Source: JAJDFU01 sp964595955 (GTDB lineage: Bacteria; Bacteroidota; Bacteroidia; Chitinophagales; Saprospiraceae). From it: a DNA stretch of 22,766 nucleotides. Under the pieces are notes generated by a model. That model searched no databases, had not been told where the DNA came from, and saw only the letters and a list, made by a program, of their open reading frames with translations. The stretch lies in contig CAZQSF010000063.1 in the NCBI GenBank assembly GCA_964595955.1, positions 1 to 22,766 of the forward strand. The letters are read 5' to 3'. Below are positions 1-7,316 of the stretch, piece after piece; within the stretch, counting starts at the first letter, position 1; each line of letters begins with the position of its first letter. The position numbers were made by a program, and so were the translations under genes.

Positions 1-54
1 CCCCCGACCCGCTGATTACAAATCAGCTGCTCTGGCCAACTGAGCTATGCTGGC
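1..54 (-). tRNA. tRNA-Thr(UGU), 3' part cut off by the window edge
   Basis: Read on the minus strand from base 54, the sequence gives a seven-base acceptor strand (GCCAGCA), a D-arm with GCTC/GAGC stem and the usual AGTTGG loop, and a perfect five-pair anticodon stem (GCTGA/TCAGC). The seven-base loop is TTTGTAA, so the anticodon is TGT (bases 20-18), which reads ACA threonine codons. The variable loop and the first G-rich bases of the T-stem are present; the rest lies left of base 1. In many Bacteroidota this tRNA opens a Thr-Tyr-Gly-Thr tRNA cluster in front of tuf, so that cluster is the likely content just outside the window. That last point is from general knowledge, not from this sequence. 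Confidence 0.93.
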
Positions 55-180
55 GATTGGTTCGCGCCCCTACCCATTCCCAGTCCGGCAAAGAAAGGGC
101 TCACTGCCAAGTGTGCGGAATTCGGGCTTCTTTCATCTTCCAAAAAAAGCTTGCGGAAAGCATTCTCTCCAAAGCGATTG

Positions 181-216
181 CAAAGATATAACTTTTACAC
201 CAAAGAGAAAATCAAT
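181..216 (-). promoter_or_regulatory. Probable promoter for the tRNA-Thr transcript
   Basis: The minus strand carries TATCTTTG at 188-181, an exact match to the Bacteroidota -7 box TAnnTTTG. A TTG lies at 216-214, 24 bases upstream, one base beyond the 17-23 range reported for this promoter class. Transcription would start near base 174 and leave a leader of about 120 bases before the tRNA. No other gene fits in that leader. Confidence 0.5.
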
Positions 217-217
217 C

Positions 218-241
218 AAAAAAATTTTCCGGCCAAGCCAG
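218..241 (-). terminator. Weak intrinsic terminator after xerC
   Basis: Directly behind the xerC stop codon the minus strand can form a five-pair stem (237-241 with 229-233, one G-T pair, three-base loop). Four A bases and then a run of seven T bases follow. The stem is short, so this is only a candidate. Confidence 0.35.
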
Positions 242-242
242 G

Positions 243-1166
243 CTAATCCGTATCGCCTTTTTTGCGGGCCTTCGGATGTGCCCGTTGGTAGGTCTTTTTG
301 AGCTGTTCAATGGTATTGTGGGTGTACACTTGGGTAGCAGCCAGGCTGGTATGCCCGAGCAGGTCTTTGACGGCTTGCAGGTCGGCCCCTTGCTCCAGCA
401 GGTGGGTAGCAAAAGCATGGCGCAATACGTGCGGGCTTTTCCGCTCCGCCTGGCTGACCCGGGCCAAATATTCCCGCACGATCAGGTAGACCCGTTTGGG
501 GTAAAGCGGTTTGCCTTTCCCGGTCAGAAAGAGCGGGCGGTCCCGGGCGGGCCCAAAGGTCTCCGCGCGAACCTGTACATATTGCCTCAGGTGCTCCAGC
601 AACCACGTGCCGAGGGGGATGAGACGCTCTTTGCCTCCTTTGCCGCGTACCCGGACCTGACGCACCTCCCACTGAATGTCTTCCAGATACAGACCAAGCA
701 GTTCGGCCCGGCGCATGCCGGTGCCGTACAGTAGTTCGAGGATGAGCATGTCGCGTTTTCCGGAGAACGAATCGGGAAACGGGGTCTCGGCAAACAGTCG
801 CTCCATTTCTTCCTGGCGAACGATAGGCGGCAGCCTTCGGCTGAGTTTACCGGTTTCGACCTTGCGCATGGGGTCCTGGGTCAGGATCTCCCGCTTTCGC
901 AAAAAGCGAAAGAACGACCGCAGAGAGGCGGCTTTGCGGCGCAGGCTTCGCCCGGAAAGCCCACCGGCGAGAAGGGAGACCAGCCAGGAGCGAATGTGCT
1001 GATGGGTAGCCTGCGCCGGATCGTCGAGTTCGTAGACGTCCAGCAGATAGCGTTCAAATTGCTTGAGGTCCGTGCGGTAGGCCGAAAGCGTGTGCGGGGA
1101 GAAACGCTTTTCGTATTCCAGGTAGGTGAAGAAGGAAGCAGTATGTGCCCGGTTATCCATAACCAT
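243..1166 (-). CDS. xerC: Tyrosine recombinase XerC
   Basis: This 307-residue protein is a site-specific tyrosine recombinase. The family resolves chromosome dimers at dif sites together with FtsK. An N-terminal SAM-like core-binding domain covers about residues 8-95 and the catalytic domain about 115-295. The full catalytic set is visible: R152 in GTGMRRAELL, K176 in RGKGGKERL, H246 and R249 in HVLRHAFATHLL, H272 in LGHTSL and the nucleophile Y281. The length is normal for XerC/XerD. The start could be M1 (1166) or M3 (1160); neither has a clear ribosome site. The start sits only about nine bases past the hairpin that ends the susCD operon, so it is read either from a promoter hidden there or by read-through. 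Its place next to tRNA-Thr is the usual one for the Bacteroidota housekeeping Xer, so I take it as xerC rather than a phage integrase. Confidence 0.92.
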   Translation of the reverse strand: MVMDNRAHTASFFTYLEYEKRFSPHTLSAYRTDLKQFERYLLDVYELDDPAQATHQHIRSWLVSLLAGGLSGRSLRRKAASLRSFFRFLRKREILTQDPMRKVETGKLSRRLPPIVRQEEMERLFAETPFPDSFSGKRDMLILELLYGTGMRRAELLGLYLEDIQWEVRQVRVRGKGGKERLIPLGTWLLEHLRQYVQVRAETFGPARDRPLFLTGKGKPLYPKRVYLIVREYLARVSQAERKSPHVLRHAFATHLLEQGADLQAVKDLLGHTSLAATQVYTHNTIEQLKKTYQRAHPKARKKGDTD

Positions 1167-1167
1167 A

Positions 1168-1204
1168 AAAATAAAGGCTGCCCTCCATGAAGGAAGGGCA
1201 GCCT
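1168..1204 (-). terminator. Intrinsic terminator of the susCD operon
   Basis: A perfect ten-base inverted repeat (AGGGCAGCCT at 1195-1204 and its complement at 1175-1184), extendable by CC/GG pairs, is followed on the minus strand by a T-rich run (TTTATTTTTA). It lies 45 bases behind the susD stop codon. The T-run ends just before the xerC start codon at 1166, so termination and xerC expression share the same bases. Confidence 0.82.
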
Positions 1205-1216
1205 AAAGTATTCATT

Positions 1217-1234
1217 TTCCCGCAGCTGCGGGAA
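1217..1234. repeat. Perfect 18-base palindrome behind susD
   Basis: TTCCCGCAGCTGCGGGAA reads the same on both strands. It lies 14 bases after the susD stop and 12 bases before the terminator hairpin. It has no T-run of its own on the minus strand, so it is not a standard terminator. It could be a protein-binding site or a stem protecting the 3' end of the mRNA. Confidence 0.6.
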
Positions 1235-1248
1235 GGAAAGATCGAGAA

Positions 1249-2838
1249 TTAGATCGGATCAACTGAAGGAGAGCCCGGAGCCGGAACGTTGAAATCCAGT
1301 TCGTTGTCGGGTACACCCCAGTAGTCCATGTAATTGTAGTTGATGAAGGCATCGGTATTGACATTGCCGTTCTCATCCAGCACGACGGCTTCGGGACGTC
1401 CGCCAAAATCGGAAGTGTTGGCATCTTCCGTGAGGCCGAAGCGGCGGGCATCGTAGAACGACAGACCGCGCAGGAATAGGCCGATGCGGCGCTCCGAATA
1501 GAGCTCAAGCAGGGCCTCATCCTCATCTGTAATCACACCGGACACGGGATCGAGACCGGCGTTCTGTGCATTGCGTACCTCGTCAATCAAACCAAGTGCC
1601 CGAGGTATATCATCGTTGGTAGCAATAAGCGCTTCAGCAAGCATCAATTGGTTTTCCTCCCAGCTACCGGCCACGGGCAGCGAAGCCAGTCCGGCCGTAG
1701 TAGAGGCCCAATCACCGCCTTGGGTGATATCCGTCAGGCCCCAGCGGGTGCCGTATTGAATGCCCCGGCCGCGAATGTTCACCTCCGGCGTAGCCAGTTC
1801 AAACACATTGCGGTCGCGACGCTGGTCGCCAGGCTGGAAATCCTGAACCAGACGCTCGCTGAGGAAGTGCCAGCCGATGAGCAGGCGGAACGGAACAAAT
1901 ACCGACTCGGCAAAAGAAGCGTTCTCGGAGGCCGTGCGGAACTCGAGAATGGCATCCCCTTCCTGAAGGCCGGCCTCCGTAAGGTTCCTTACTTCGGTCC
2001 ATTTAGCGGCATCCATCTCGGTAAAATACTTATTGTTCACCAGGATGTTGCGCGCCTTTTGGGTGTTGATGTTGCGGATCATCTCCTGCGGAGAAGGCAC
2101 CATATCGCCTTGCCGGGTGTAGGAAGGGATGGCCCGGAGCAGCAGATCTGTGAAGATACCGTCGTCCGTGATGCGACCGCAGAAATCAGCGGCGAGATCC
2201 AGCTGGCGATTCGCCTCAACGATGAGGTCGGTATTGGAAACGAAATTGTCGTTGGTCGAGTTGAACTCATCGATGATCACCCCGGCAGAATAAAGCGAAC
2301 CCAGGCGGGAGTAAGCCCATCCTTTCCAGAAGTGCGCCCAGGCGCGAATGGTGTTCTGCTTATTCTCGGCATCGCCGGAAAATTCCACGGTGCCCTCATC
2401 CAGTTTGTTCAGAAGGAGGTTGGCGTGATTGTTGAGCTGGTAGGCCGTGCGCCACTCGTGAATGAAGGCATTGCCGTCGCCCTGTGCGCGATCGTTGAAC
2501 AGCACCAGTTGCTCTTCTTGAGTTCCTCCTTGCGGCGGCGTCCAAACCCGGCCGTCGTCCAATTCGATGGTGGTGGGTTGGTTGGCCCAGCGCCAGCCGA
2601 AATTACCCCAGGGGATGACGATGGCGTCGCCCATGCATTCGTGATGGGCCTGGGCAATCCAGACGTAGAAGCCTCCGAAGAAACTGTACGTACCCGCAAG
2701 TGCCCGGGTGATGCCCTCTTCATTGTCGAGCACCTGCAAGCCCGGCTCATTCGGGTTGACGACATCGAGGTCGTCCTTACATGCCCCCAAGATCAGAAGG
2801 GGCACGATTAAAAACAGGTATTTAGAGATCTTTTTCAT
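1249..2838 (-). CDS. RagB/SusD-family nutrient-binding surface lipoprotein
   Basis: SusD-type proteins sit on the cell surface as the lid of the SusC pore and bind the incoming ligand. The start is placed at 2838, where a lipoprotein signal begins (MKKISKYLFLIVPLLILGAC, Cys at residue 20); the open frame extends 19 codons further but this would bury the signal. The residues after the Cys are KDD, which fits the Bacteroidota surface-export signal (Lys plus two acidic residues), so outer-face display is likely. The mature protein has the helical, TPR-like SusD layout and the typical C-terminal block around SERRIGLFLRG and FYDARRFG. At 529 residues it has family length. The ligand cannot be read from sequence. 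It is co-transcribed with susC upstream and separated from it by 90 bases holding a large hairpin. Confidence 0.93.
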   Translation of the reverse strand: MKKISKYLFLIVPLLILGACKDDLDVVNPNEPGLQVLDNEEGITRALAGTYSFFGGFYVWIAQAHHECMGDAIVIPWGNFGWRWANQPTTIELDDGRVWTPPQGGTQEEQLVLFNDRAQGDGNAFIHEWRTAYQLNNHANLLLNKLDEGTVEFSGDAENKQNTIRAWAHFWKGWAYSRLGSLYSAGVIIDEFNSTNDNFVSNTDLIVEANRQLDLAADFCGRITDDGIFTDLLLRAIPSYTRQGDMVPSPQEMIRNINTQKARNILVNNKYFTEMDAAKWTEVRNLTEAGLQEGDAILEFRTASENASFAESVFVPFRLLIGWHFLSERLVQDFQPGDQRRDRNVFELATPEVNIRGRGIQYGTRWGLTDITQGGDWASTTAGLASLPVAGSWEENQLMLAEALIATNDDIPRALGLIDEVRNAQNAGLDPVSGVITDEDEALLELYSERRIGLFLRGLSFYDARRFGLTEDANTSDFGGRPEAVVLDENGNVNTDAFINYNYMDYWGVPDNELDFNVPAPGSPSVDPI

Positions 2839-2873
2839 GGTCAGATCAAATTTTTTGAAAACTGAAAATAGAC

Positions 2874-2928
2874 AATCAGGACGGGAAACGAGCATAAAAA
2901 ATGCCAGTTTCCCGTCATTCTCCTGATT
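2874..2928 (-). promoter_or_regulatory. Long hairpin between susC and susD
   Basis: Three nested stems are complementary: AATCAGG/CCTGATT (2874-2880 with 2922-2928), ACGGGAAAC/GTTTCCCGT (2881-2889 with 2907-2915) and GCAT/ATGC (2892-2895 with 2901-2904) around a five-base loop, T5 on the transcribed strand. The fold begins on the base right after the susC stop codon and ends 35 bases before the susD start. It probably shields the susC 3' end, or sets the ratio of the two products. A terminator role is possible, but no T-run follows on the minus strand. Confidence 0.75.
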
Positions 2929-5900
2929 TTATTGGAATCCAATGTTAATACCCACCTGGAGCACCCGGCTGTTCGGGAATGCGTATTGATCCAAGCCGAT
3001 ACGAAGGGGATCGTTAACAAAGGAAGCTGCTTCCGGATCGAATCCGGTGTAGTCCGTAATCGTAAAGAGGTTGAATCCGGTGAACTCAACTTCGAGCTTG
3101 TTGAAACCGGTACCGCGAATCCAGCGGGCCAGATCCAGTGCGATGTGGGCCGAACGCAGCCGCAGGAAGGAACCGTCCTCCACAAAGTGGCTGTTCGGCA
3201 GGTTGGTGTTGTACAGGCTGCGGTAGTAGTTGAGGAACGCACCGTTGTCTCCGTCGATCGTAACCGGATCATCCACATCGCCATGCAGGTTGTCGCGATA
3301 GCCCCACTGGCGGGTCTGGTTGTAGAGCTCGAAGCCCTGTACCCAATCCAGCTGGAAACCAAAGCGCAGGAAGTTGGAGATGCGGAAGTCGTTGATGAAC
3401 GAGATGTTGAAGTCGGGTAATGCGTTGCCGATCACCTCGACTTCGTCGCTGAATACGACCTGGTTGTCGTTCTTGTTGACCACATAGCCGCTTTCGGGCA
3501 CCACGACGTAGTCGTCCGGGTTCTCGCCTTCGGGCAATTGATCCAGGCTGGTGAGCACGCGCACACCGCGGAAAGTACCCAACTGCTCGCCTTCCCGGAT
3601 GATGAAGTTGTCATCCACGGTAAAGTCGGCGCCGTTGGCAATGCGATCCACCGTCGTTTGCTGGCGGCTGAAGTTGGTGGTGAAATTCCAGCCAAAGCTC
3701 TCGGAGTCGAACACGTTCAGGCGCAACTGCATCTGAATACCGTCGGATGCCAGATCGAAGGCGTTGTCCAGGCGATCGATGGCACCGGCAGAGGGCGGCA
3801 ATTCGAGACGCTCGATAGCGCCTTCGGTATTGCGGTTCCAATAGGTAAAGCTGAATCCGATGTAGGGGAACCAGCTGGAGTTGCCGCGACCCGGCGTAAA
3901 GCCGAAGTCCGTACCGATTTCCCACTCCGTGGATACCTCCACGTCGAGCAGCGGGTTGGTCTGGTTGGGGTTCGGAGCCAGGAAGCCTCCCGTACCCAAC
4001 TGACCGGACAGCAGCGTAACCTGGCGGTCAAAGGCGCCCGGCTGAATACCGGCCCTACCCCAGGCTGCGCGCACTTTCCACTCGGCCCATACGGGCTTCA
4101 GGCCTTCCCAGAAATCGAATTCGGACGGGCGAATATAGATGTCGGCCCGCGGGAAGGTAAAGGGATCGGAACCCTCGCCGAAGGCAGAAGACCAGTCGGT
4201 GCGGAAACCACCGGAAATACCGATGCGGCGCTTCCACTCCAGTTTTTGGTTGACCAGGAAGCCGTAGGTGATGAACTCGAGGTCGAACTCGTCGATATTG
4301 GCCTCGGAAGCTGCGGCCAGGTTGACCGGCTCATAGGGCGGCAGGCCGGTGCCTTGCGCCAGGGTTTCGTTGAAGTCACGCTTCCGCCAGTCGAAGGCCA
4401 GATGCGTCGTAGACTCGATGCCGCTGGCGTTGCCGAAGCGCAGGAAGGCACTCACGATAGAGTTCTGCCAGGTTTCCTGGCGAATGAAATCGGAAATCCG
4501 GCCGGAGATCGGCGGGATACCGGCCTGAGGCGAGTCGCCGATTGCCGCCTGGTGGTTGCGGATGTAATCCTGGAAATTCTCCCGCCAGTGGTCGATGCCG
4601 TATTTGTAGTCCAGCTCCAACCAGGTCGTGGGCGTCCAGTTCAGGTTGATGTTGGGCAGGATGCGCACCAGATTGGAGGTATACCGGCGGAACTCATTGG
4701 TAAACAATGGGTTCACGCTGTTGTCCCCCGTGGGGTTGGCGATCAGGAAGCCCTGATCGTTGCGGAAGTTGAAGTCCACAAAGGGGAAAATGGTAACGGC
4801 ACTTCCCAACGCACTCTGTACGTTATTCTGCCCCGTGATGGTACCCGTGGTGTTCCGGCCGTTGATGAAGGTGGCTCCCACATTCACGCGAAATTGCGGG
4901 AACAGCTCGAAGCCGACGCGCGTGCCGAGATTGAAACGGCGGTTGCGGCCTACAATGGTCGCTTCCTGATCGTTGAACGAACCGGTGATCGAGTAGTTGA
5001 TCTTATCCGATCCGCCGGCGATCGACAGCGAGGTGCGATAGTTGGCCACGTTGTTGCGGAATACCTGATCGACCAGGTCGAAGGTGGGTTCCACGTAATC
5101 CTGATCGGTCTTGGCGTCTACCTCCGATTTCAGCAGCGGCTCGCTCCAGATGCCGAACTCGTCCTGTCCCAGCAACTGACCGCCGCCGGAAAGAATGCGT
5201 CCTTCGTCATTGGTTTGGTAGGCGTGACGGTCGGCGTATTCAAAGCCGACGTTAATGGGGTCGGAAAAGCCAACCGCAGCCGAGAGGTTGATTCGGGGCT
5301 TTCCTTTGCGTCCCTTTTTCGTGAAGATCTGGATCACCCCGTTGGCACCCTGTGCCCCGTAGATGGTAGAAGCAGCAGCACCTTGCACCACTTCAATGCG
5401 CTCTACATTAGCAAAGTCGATGTCGGCCAGGCGGCTGGACAGGTTACTGGCCGAGCCGTTGGTCGTGTTCGTGGCACTGATCTGCACCCCGTCGATCATG
5501 ATCATGGGGTTGGTGCCGTTCTGCAGGGTGTTGATACCGCGCAGGATGATGTTCATCTGCTGGCCGGGCTGGCCCGAAGCCTGTTGAATGTAAGCGCCGG
5601 GTATTTTCCCGATGAGCGCCTGATCCACCGATCCGGTCGTCACCTGAGGCAATTCGTCCGAACTAATGGCCTCCACCGCGATGGCGGTTCGCCGTTTATC
5701 CGTAGCGACCCCCGTACCGGTTACGACCACATCGGAGAGGACGACCCCTTCAACCAGGTTGACGTCCAGTACGTCCGACACGCCCAGCTCGAGTTCCTGG
5801 GTCTCGAAACCCGTGTAGCTGACGATGAGGGTCTTTACCCCCTCGGGAATGGTAAGGCTGTAGGAGCCGTCGATATCGGTAACGGTACCCGTGTTGGTGC

Positions 5901-6033
5901 CCTTGGCCAGGATGGAAGCGCCGATGAGCGGCTCCCCATCCTCATCCGTTATCGTACCGGAAACGGTACGTTGGGCGAGCATCGTCCCTATACCAAACAG
6001 GACTAAGCCCAAGACTAGTGAGAGTTTTTTCAT
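2929..6033 (-). CDS. SusC/RagA-family TonB-dependent outer-membrane transporter
   Basis: SusC-type proteins form 22-strand outer-membrane pores that import oligosaccharides, peptides or other large ligands with energy from TonB, capped by the SusD partner. The start at 6033 gives a signal peptide (MKKLSLVLGLVLFGIGTMLA, cleavage before QR); the frame is open 19 codons further upstream. A carboxypeptidase-regulatory-like domain spans about residues 22-95, followed by a TonB-box-like LSDVVVTGTG at 99-108. The plug (about 114-238) contains the SusC hallmark NPMIMIDGVQI. The barrel runs to the C-terminus, which ends VGINIGFQ with the expected final aromatic near-end residue. The 1034-residue length is normal. 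It is the first gene of a two-gene operon with susD. No glycoside hydrolase, sulfatase, peptidase or sigma/anti-sigma pair accompanies it, so the substrate is unknown. Confidence 0.95.
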   Translation of the reverse strand: MKKLSLVLGLVLFGIGTMLAQRTVSGTITDEDGEPLIGASILAKGTNTGTVTDIDGSYSLTIPEGVKTLIVSYTGFETQELELGVSDVLDVNLVEGVVLSDVVVTGTGVATDKRRTAIAVEAISSDELPQVTTGSVDQALIGKIPGAYIQQASGQPGQQMNIILRGINTLQNGTNPMIMIDGVQISATNTTNGSASNLSSRLADIDFANVERIEVVQGAAASTIYGAQGANGVIQIFTKKGRKGKPRINLSAAVGFSDPINVGFEYADRHAYQTNDEGRILSGGGQLLGQDEFGIWSEPLLKSEVDAKTDQDYVEPTFDLVDQVFRNNVANYRTSLSIAGGSDKINYSITGSFNDQEATIVGRNRRFNLGTRVGFELFPQFRVNVGATFINGRNTTGTITGQNNVQSALGSAVTIFPFVDFNFRNDQGFLIANPTGDNSVNPLFTNEFRRYTSNLVRILPNINLNWTPTTWLELDYKYGIDHWRENFQDYIRNHQAAIGDSPQAGIPPISGRISDFIRQETWQNSIVSAFLRFGNASGIESTTHLAFDWRKRDFNETLAQGTGLPPYEPVNLAAASEANIDEFDLEFITYGFLVNQKLEWKRRIGISGGFRTDWSSAFGEGSDPFTFPRADIYIRPSEFDFWEGLKPVWAEWKVRAAWGRAGIQPGAFDRQVTLLSGQLGTGGFLAPNPNQTNPLLDVEVSTEWEIGTDFGFTPGRGNSSWFPYIGFSFTYWNRNTEGAIERLELPPSAGAIDRLDNAFDLASDGIQMQLRLNVFDSESFGWNFTTNFSRQQTTVDRIANGADFTVDDNFIIREGEQLGTFRGVRVLTSLDQLPEGENPDDYVVVPESGYVVNKNDNQVVFSDEVEVIGNALPDFNISFINDFRISNFLRFGFQLDWVQGFELYNQTRQWGYRDNLHGDVDDPVTIDGDNGAFLNYYRSLYNTNLPNSHFVEDGSFLRLRSAHIALDLARWIRGTGFNKLEVEFTGFNLFTITDYTGFDPEAASFVNDPLRIGLDQYAFPNSRVLQVGINIGFQ

Positions 6034-6158
6034 GCTAATCCGATTTAATGGTATAATGAGTGTGTTGTTTACCTGTCGAGCAACCTGCAAGCTGTTCGGC
6101 CCATTCAGGGGAAACCCGCAGGATAGCTATCATTTGGCTGGGCAGTAGCCCAAAGGGG

Positions 6159-6214
6159 AAAAAAAGGAGCCCAGGAGACGCGCAGATTTCTTGCGCGATC
6201 TCCCAGGCTCCTTT
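6159..6214 (-). terminator. Strong intrinsic terminator upstream of susC
   Basis: AAAGGAGCC (6163-6171) pairs with GGCTCCTTT (6206-6214), then GGAGA (6174-6178) with TCTCC (6199-6203), then CGCGCA (6179-6184) with TGCGCG (6192-6197). There is one small internal loop, one bulged base and a seven-base loop. Seven T bases follow on the minus strand (6165-6159). It lies 267 bases behind pdxJ and 125 bases ahead of susC. It is therefore either the pdxJ terminator or an attenuator inside the susC leader. The distance from pdxJ makes the attenuator reading worth considering. Confidence 0.8.
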
Positions 6215-6290
6215 AGGTCGTTTTTTATTGCGCGCGTCAATAGCGAGCATGGCACGATTCATACCAATCCGGTTTCTTCCTCGAGGTAAA

Positions 6291-6308
6291 AATAGAGTAT
6301 ACCCTATT
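6291..6308. repeat. Near-perfect 18-base palindrome around GTATAC
   Basis: The bases AATAG, one unmatched base, GTATAC, one unmatched base and CTATT form a dyad in the susC upstream region. Symmetry and position suggest an operator; nothing else supports this. Confidence 0.4.
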
Positions 6309-6368
6309 CTCTTCCTAACATTTATTTAACTTTTTGTTGGCTCCACAACAAAATACACTCTTTTCCCA

Positions 6369-6438
6369 AAGGGCTTATCCCTCAGATAATTTGCCTGAAA
6401 ACCGAGTATATAAACAATAGGCGAGGACATAAGCCCTT
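6369..6438. repeat. 70-base imperfect inverted repeat between pdxJ and susC
   Basis: AAGGGCTTAT at 6369-6378 is exactly complementary to ATAAGCCCTT at 6429-6438. A CTC/GAG step (6382-6384 with 6423-6425) and a GCCT/AGGC step (6393-6396 with 6419-6422) continue the pairing inward. The central part is AT-rich. It could fold in the RNA or act as a spaced operator upstream of susC. Confidence 0.5.
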
Positions 6439-6480
6439 AGCGGCAAACACCTAACAAGACTCCTGCAAGTTAACGAAGGC

Positions 6481-7197
6481 TTAATCTTTCAGACAGGCCA
6501 GGTATTGCTGGATGGTGTTGCGAAGGCCGAAATAAAGGGCATCACATATGAGCGCATGGCCAATAGACACCTCCAGCAGGCCGGGTACCTTGCGAGCATA
6601 GTAAGAAAGGTTCTGCAAATTGAGGTCGTGGCCCGCATTCAGCCCCACCCCCAAGGCAAGGGCTTCCTCGGCACAACGGCGATGGGGAGCAACGGCTTCT
6701 GCCCGGTCGCTCTCGAATTGCCGGGCATAATGGCCCGTATACAATTCCACCCGGTCGGCTCCGCAGTCCGCAGCGCCTTTCACCCAAGCCGGATCGGGAT
6801 CGATGAAAACGGATACGCGACATCCGGCTGCGTGCAGCTGCTCCACGATGGTGCGCAGGTATTTCTGCCGGCCGACCGTATCCCAGCCTCCGGTAGAGGT
6901 AAGGGCTCCGGGAGGGTCCGGAACGAGGGTCACCTGATGGGGGCGGTGCGCCACCACCAGTTCTAAAAATGGCTCTGTGGGGTTGCCTTCCACATTTAGT
7001 TCCGTAGTGACCACCTCCTTCAGGGCGGGAATGTCGGCATAGCGGATGTGGCGCTGGTCGGGCCGGGGATGCACGGTTATGCCTTGCGCACCGAAGTGTT
7101 CGCAATCGCGGGCTACCTGCACCAGGTCGGGCAGGTTTTCGCCCCGGGCATTCCGGATGAGCGCTACTTTGTTGAGATTGACACTGAGTTGGGTCAT
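6481..7197 (-). CDS. pdxJ: Pyridoxine 5'-phosphate synthase
   Basis: PdxJ condenses 3-amino-1-hydroxyacetone phosphate with 1-deoxyxylulose 5-phosphate to pyridoxine 5'-phosphate, the last ring-forming step of the DXP-dependent vitamin B6 route in the cytoplasm. The protein is a TIM barrel of 238 residues, the usual size. The start LSVNLNKVALIRNARG, the phosphate-site block ITVHPRPDQRHIRY, the GHDLNLQNL loop and the C-terminal EVSIGHALICDALYFGL are all family blocks. M at 7197 matches the family start; 7203 (two codons earlier) is equally possible, and the frame stays open to 7251 but without support. The CPBP operon starts divergently about 165 bases away. No ribosome site is evident. Confidence 0.95.
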   Translation of the reverse strand: MTQLSVNLNKVALIRNARGENLPDLVQVARDCEHFGAQGITVHPRPDQRHIRYADIPALKEVVTTELNVEGNPTEPFLELVVAHRPHQVTLVPDPPGALTSTGGWDTVGRQKYLRTIVEQLHAAGCRVSVFIDPDPAWVKGAADCGADRVELYTGHYARQFESDRAEAVAPHRRCAEEALALGVGLNAGHDLNLQNLSYYARKVPGLLEVSIGHALICDALYFGLRNTIQQYLACLKD

Positions 7198-7316
7198 TCG
7201 CATGGGTTCGGACAGTGGGCCTGCGAGGGCTCCGGCATGAACAATCGCCAAGCGGCTTTCTCGTGGCCGGAGCGCCGCTTTGGCCTTTCCGGTTAAAACG
7301 GCCGGTCGATGGGTCC

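Larger units (their letters stand above)
6034..6480 (-). promoter_or_regulatory. susC leader / pdxJ-susC gap, rich in dyads
   Basis: This 447-base gap holds no recognised gene but several structures: a strong terminator (6159-6214), a near-palindrome (6291-6308) and a long imperfect dyad (6369-6438). The only promoter-like box for susC I can see is TATTTTG on the minus strand at 6355-6349, one base short of TAnnTTTG and without a TTG partner. If used, it would give a leader of about 310 bases. A minus-strand frame of 75 codons starts at 6262 (MNRAMLAID...), runs through the terminator and stops at 6035, one base before the susC start. I do not claim it as a gene. Confidence 0.5.

Noticed and set aside
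47..301. An 84-codon plus-strand frame overlapping tRNA-Thr and the end of xerC
   Set aside because: It runs opposite a clear tRNA and has low-quality composition.
1648..2811. A 387-codon plus-strand frame opposite susD
   Set aside because: It is the same kind of shadow; the susD frame has a lipoprotein signal and family motifs, this one has none.
3538..6006. An 822-codon open frame on the plus strand opposite susC
   Set aside because: The minus-strand product matches the SusC family from signal peptide to C-terminus. The long opposite frame is a side effect of GC-rich codon use and has no domain or motif.
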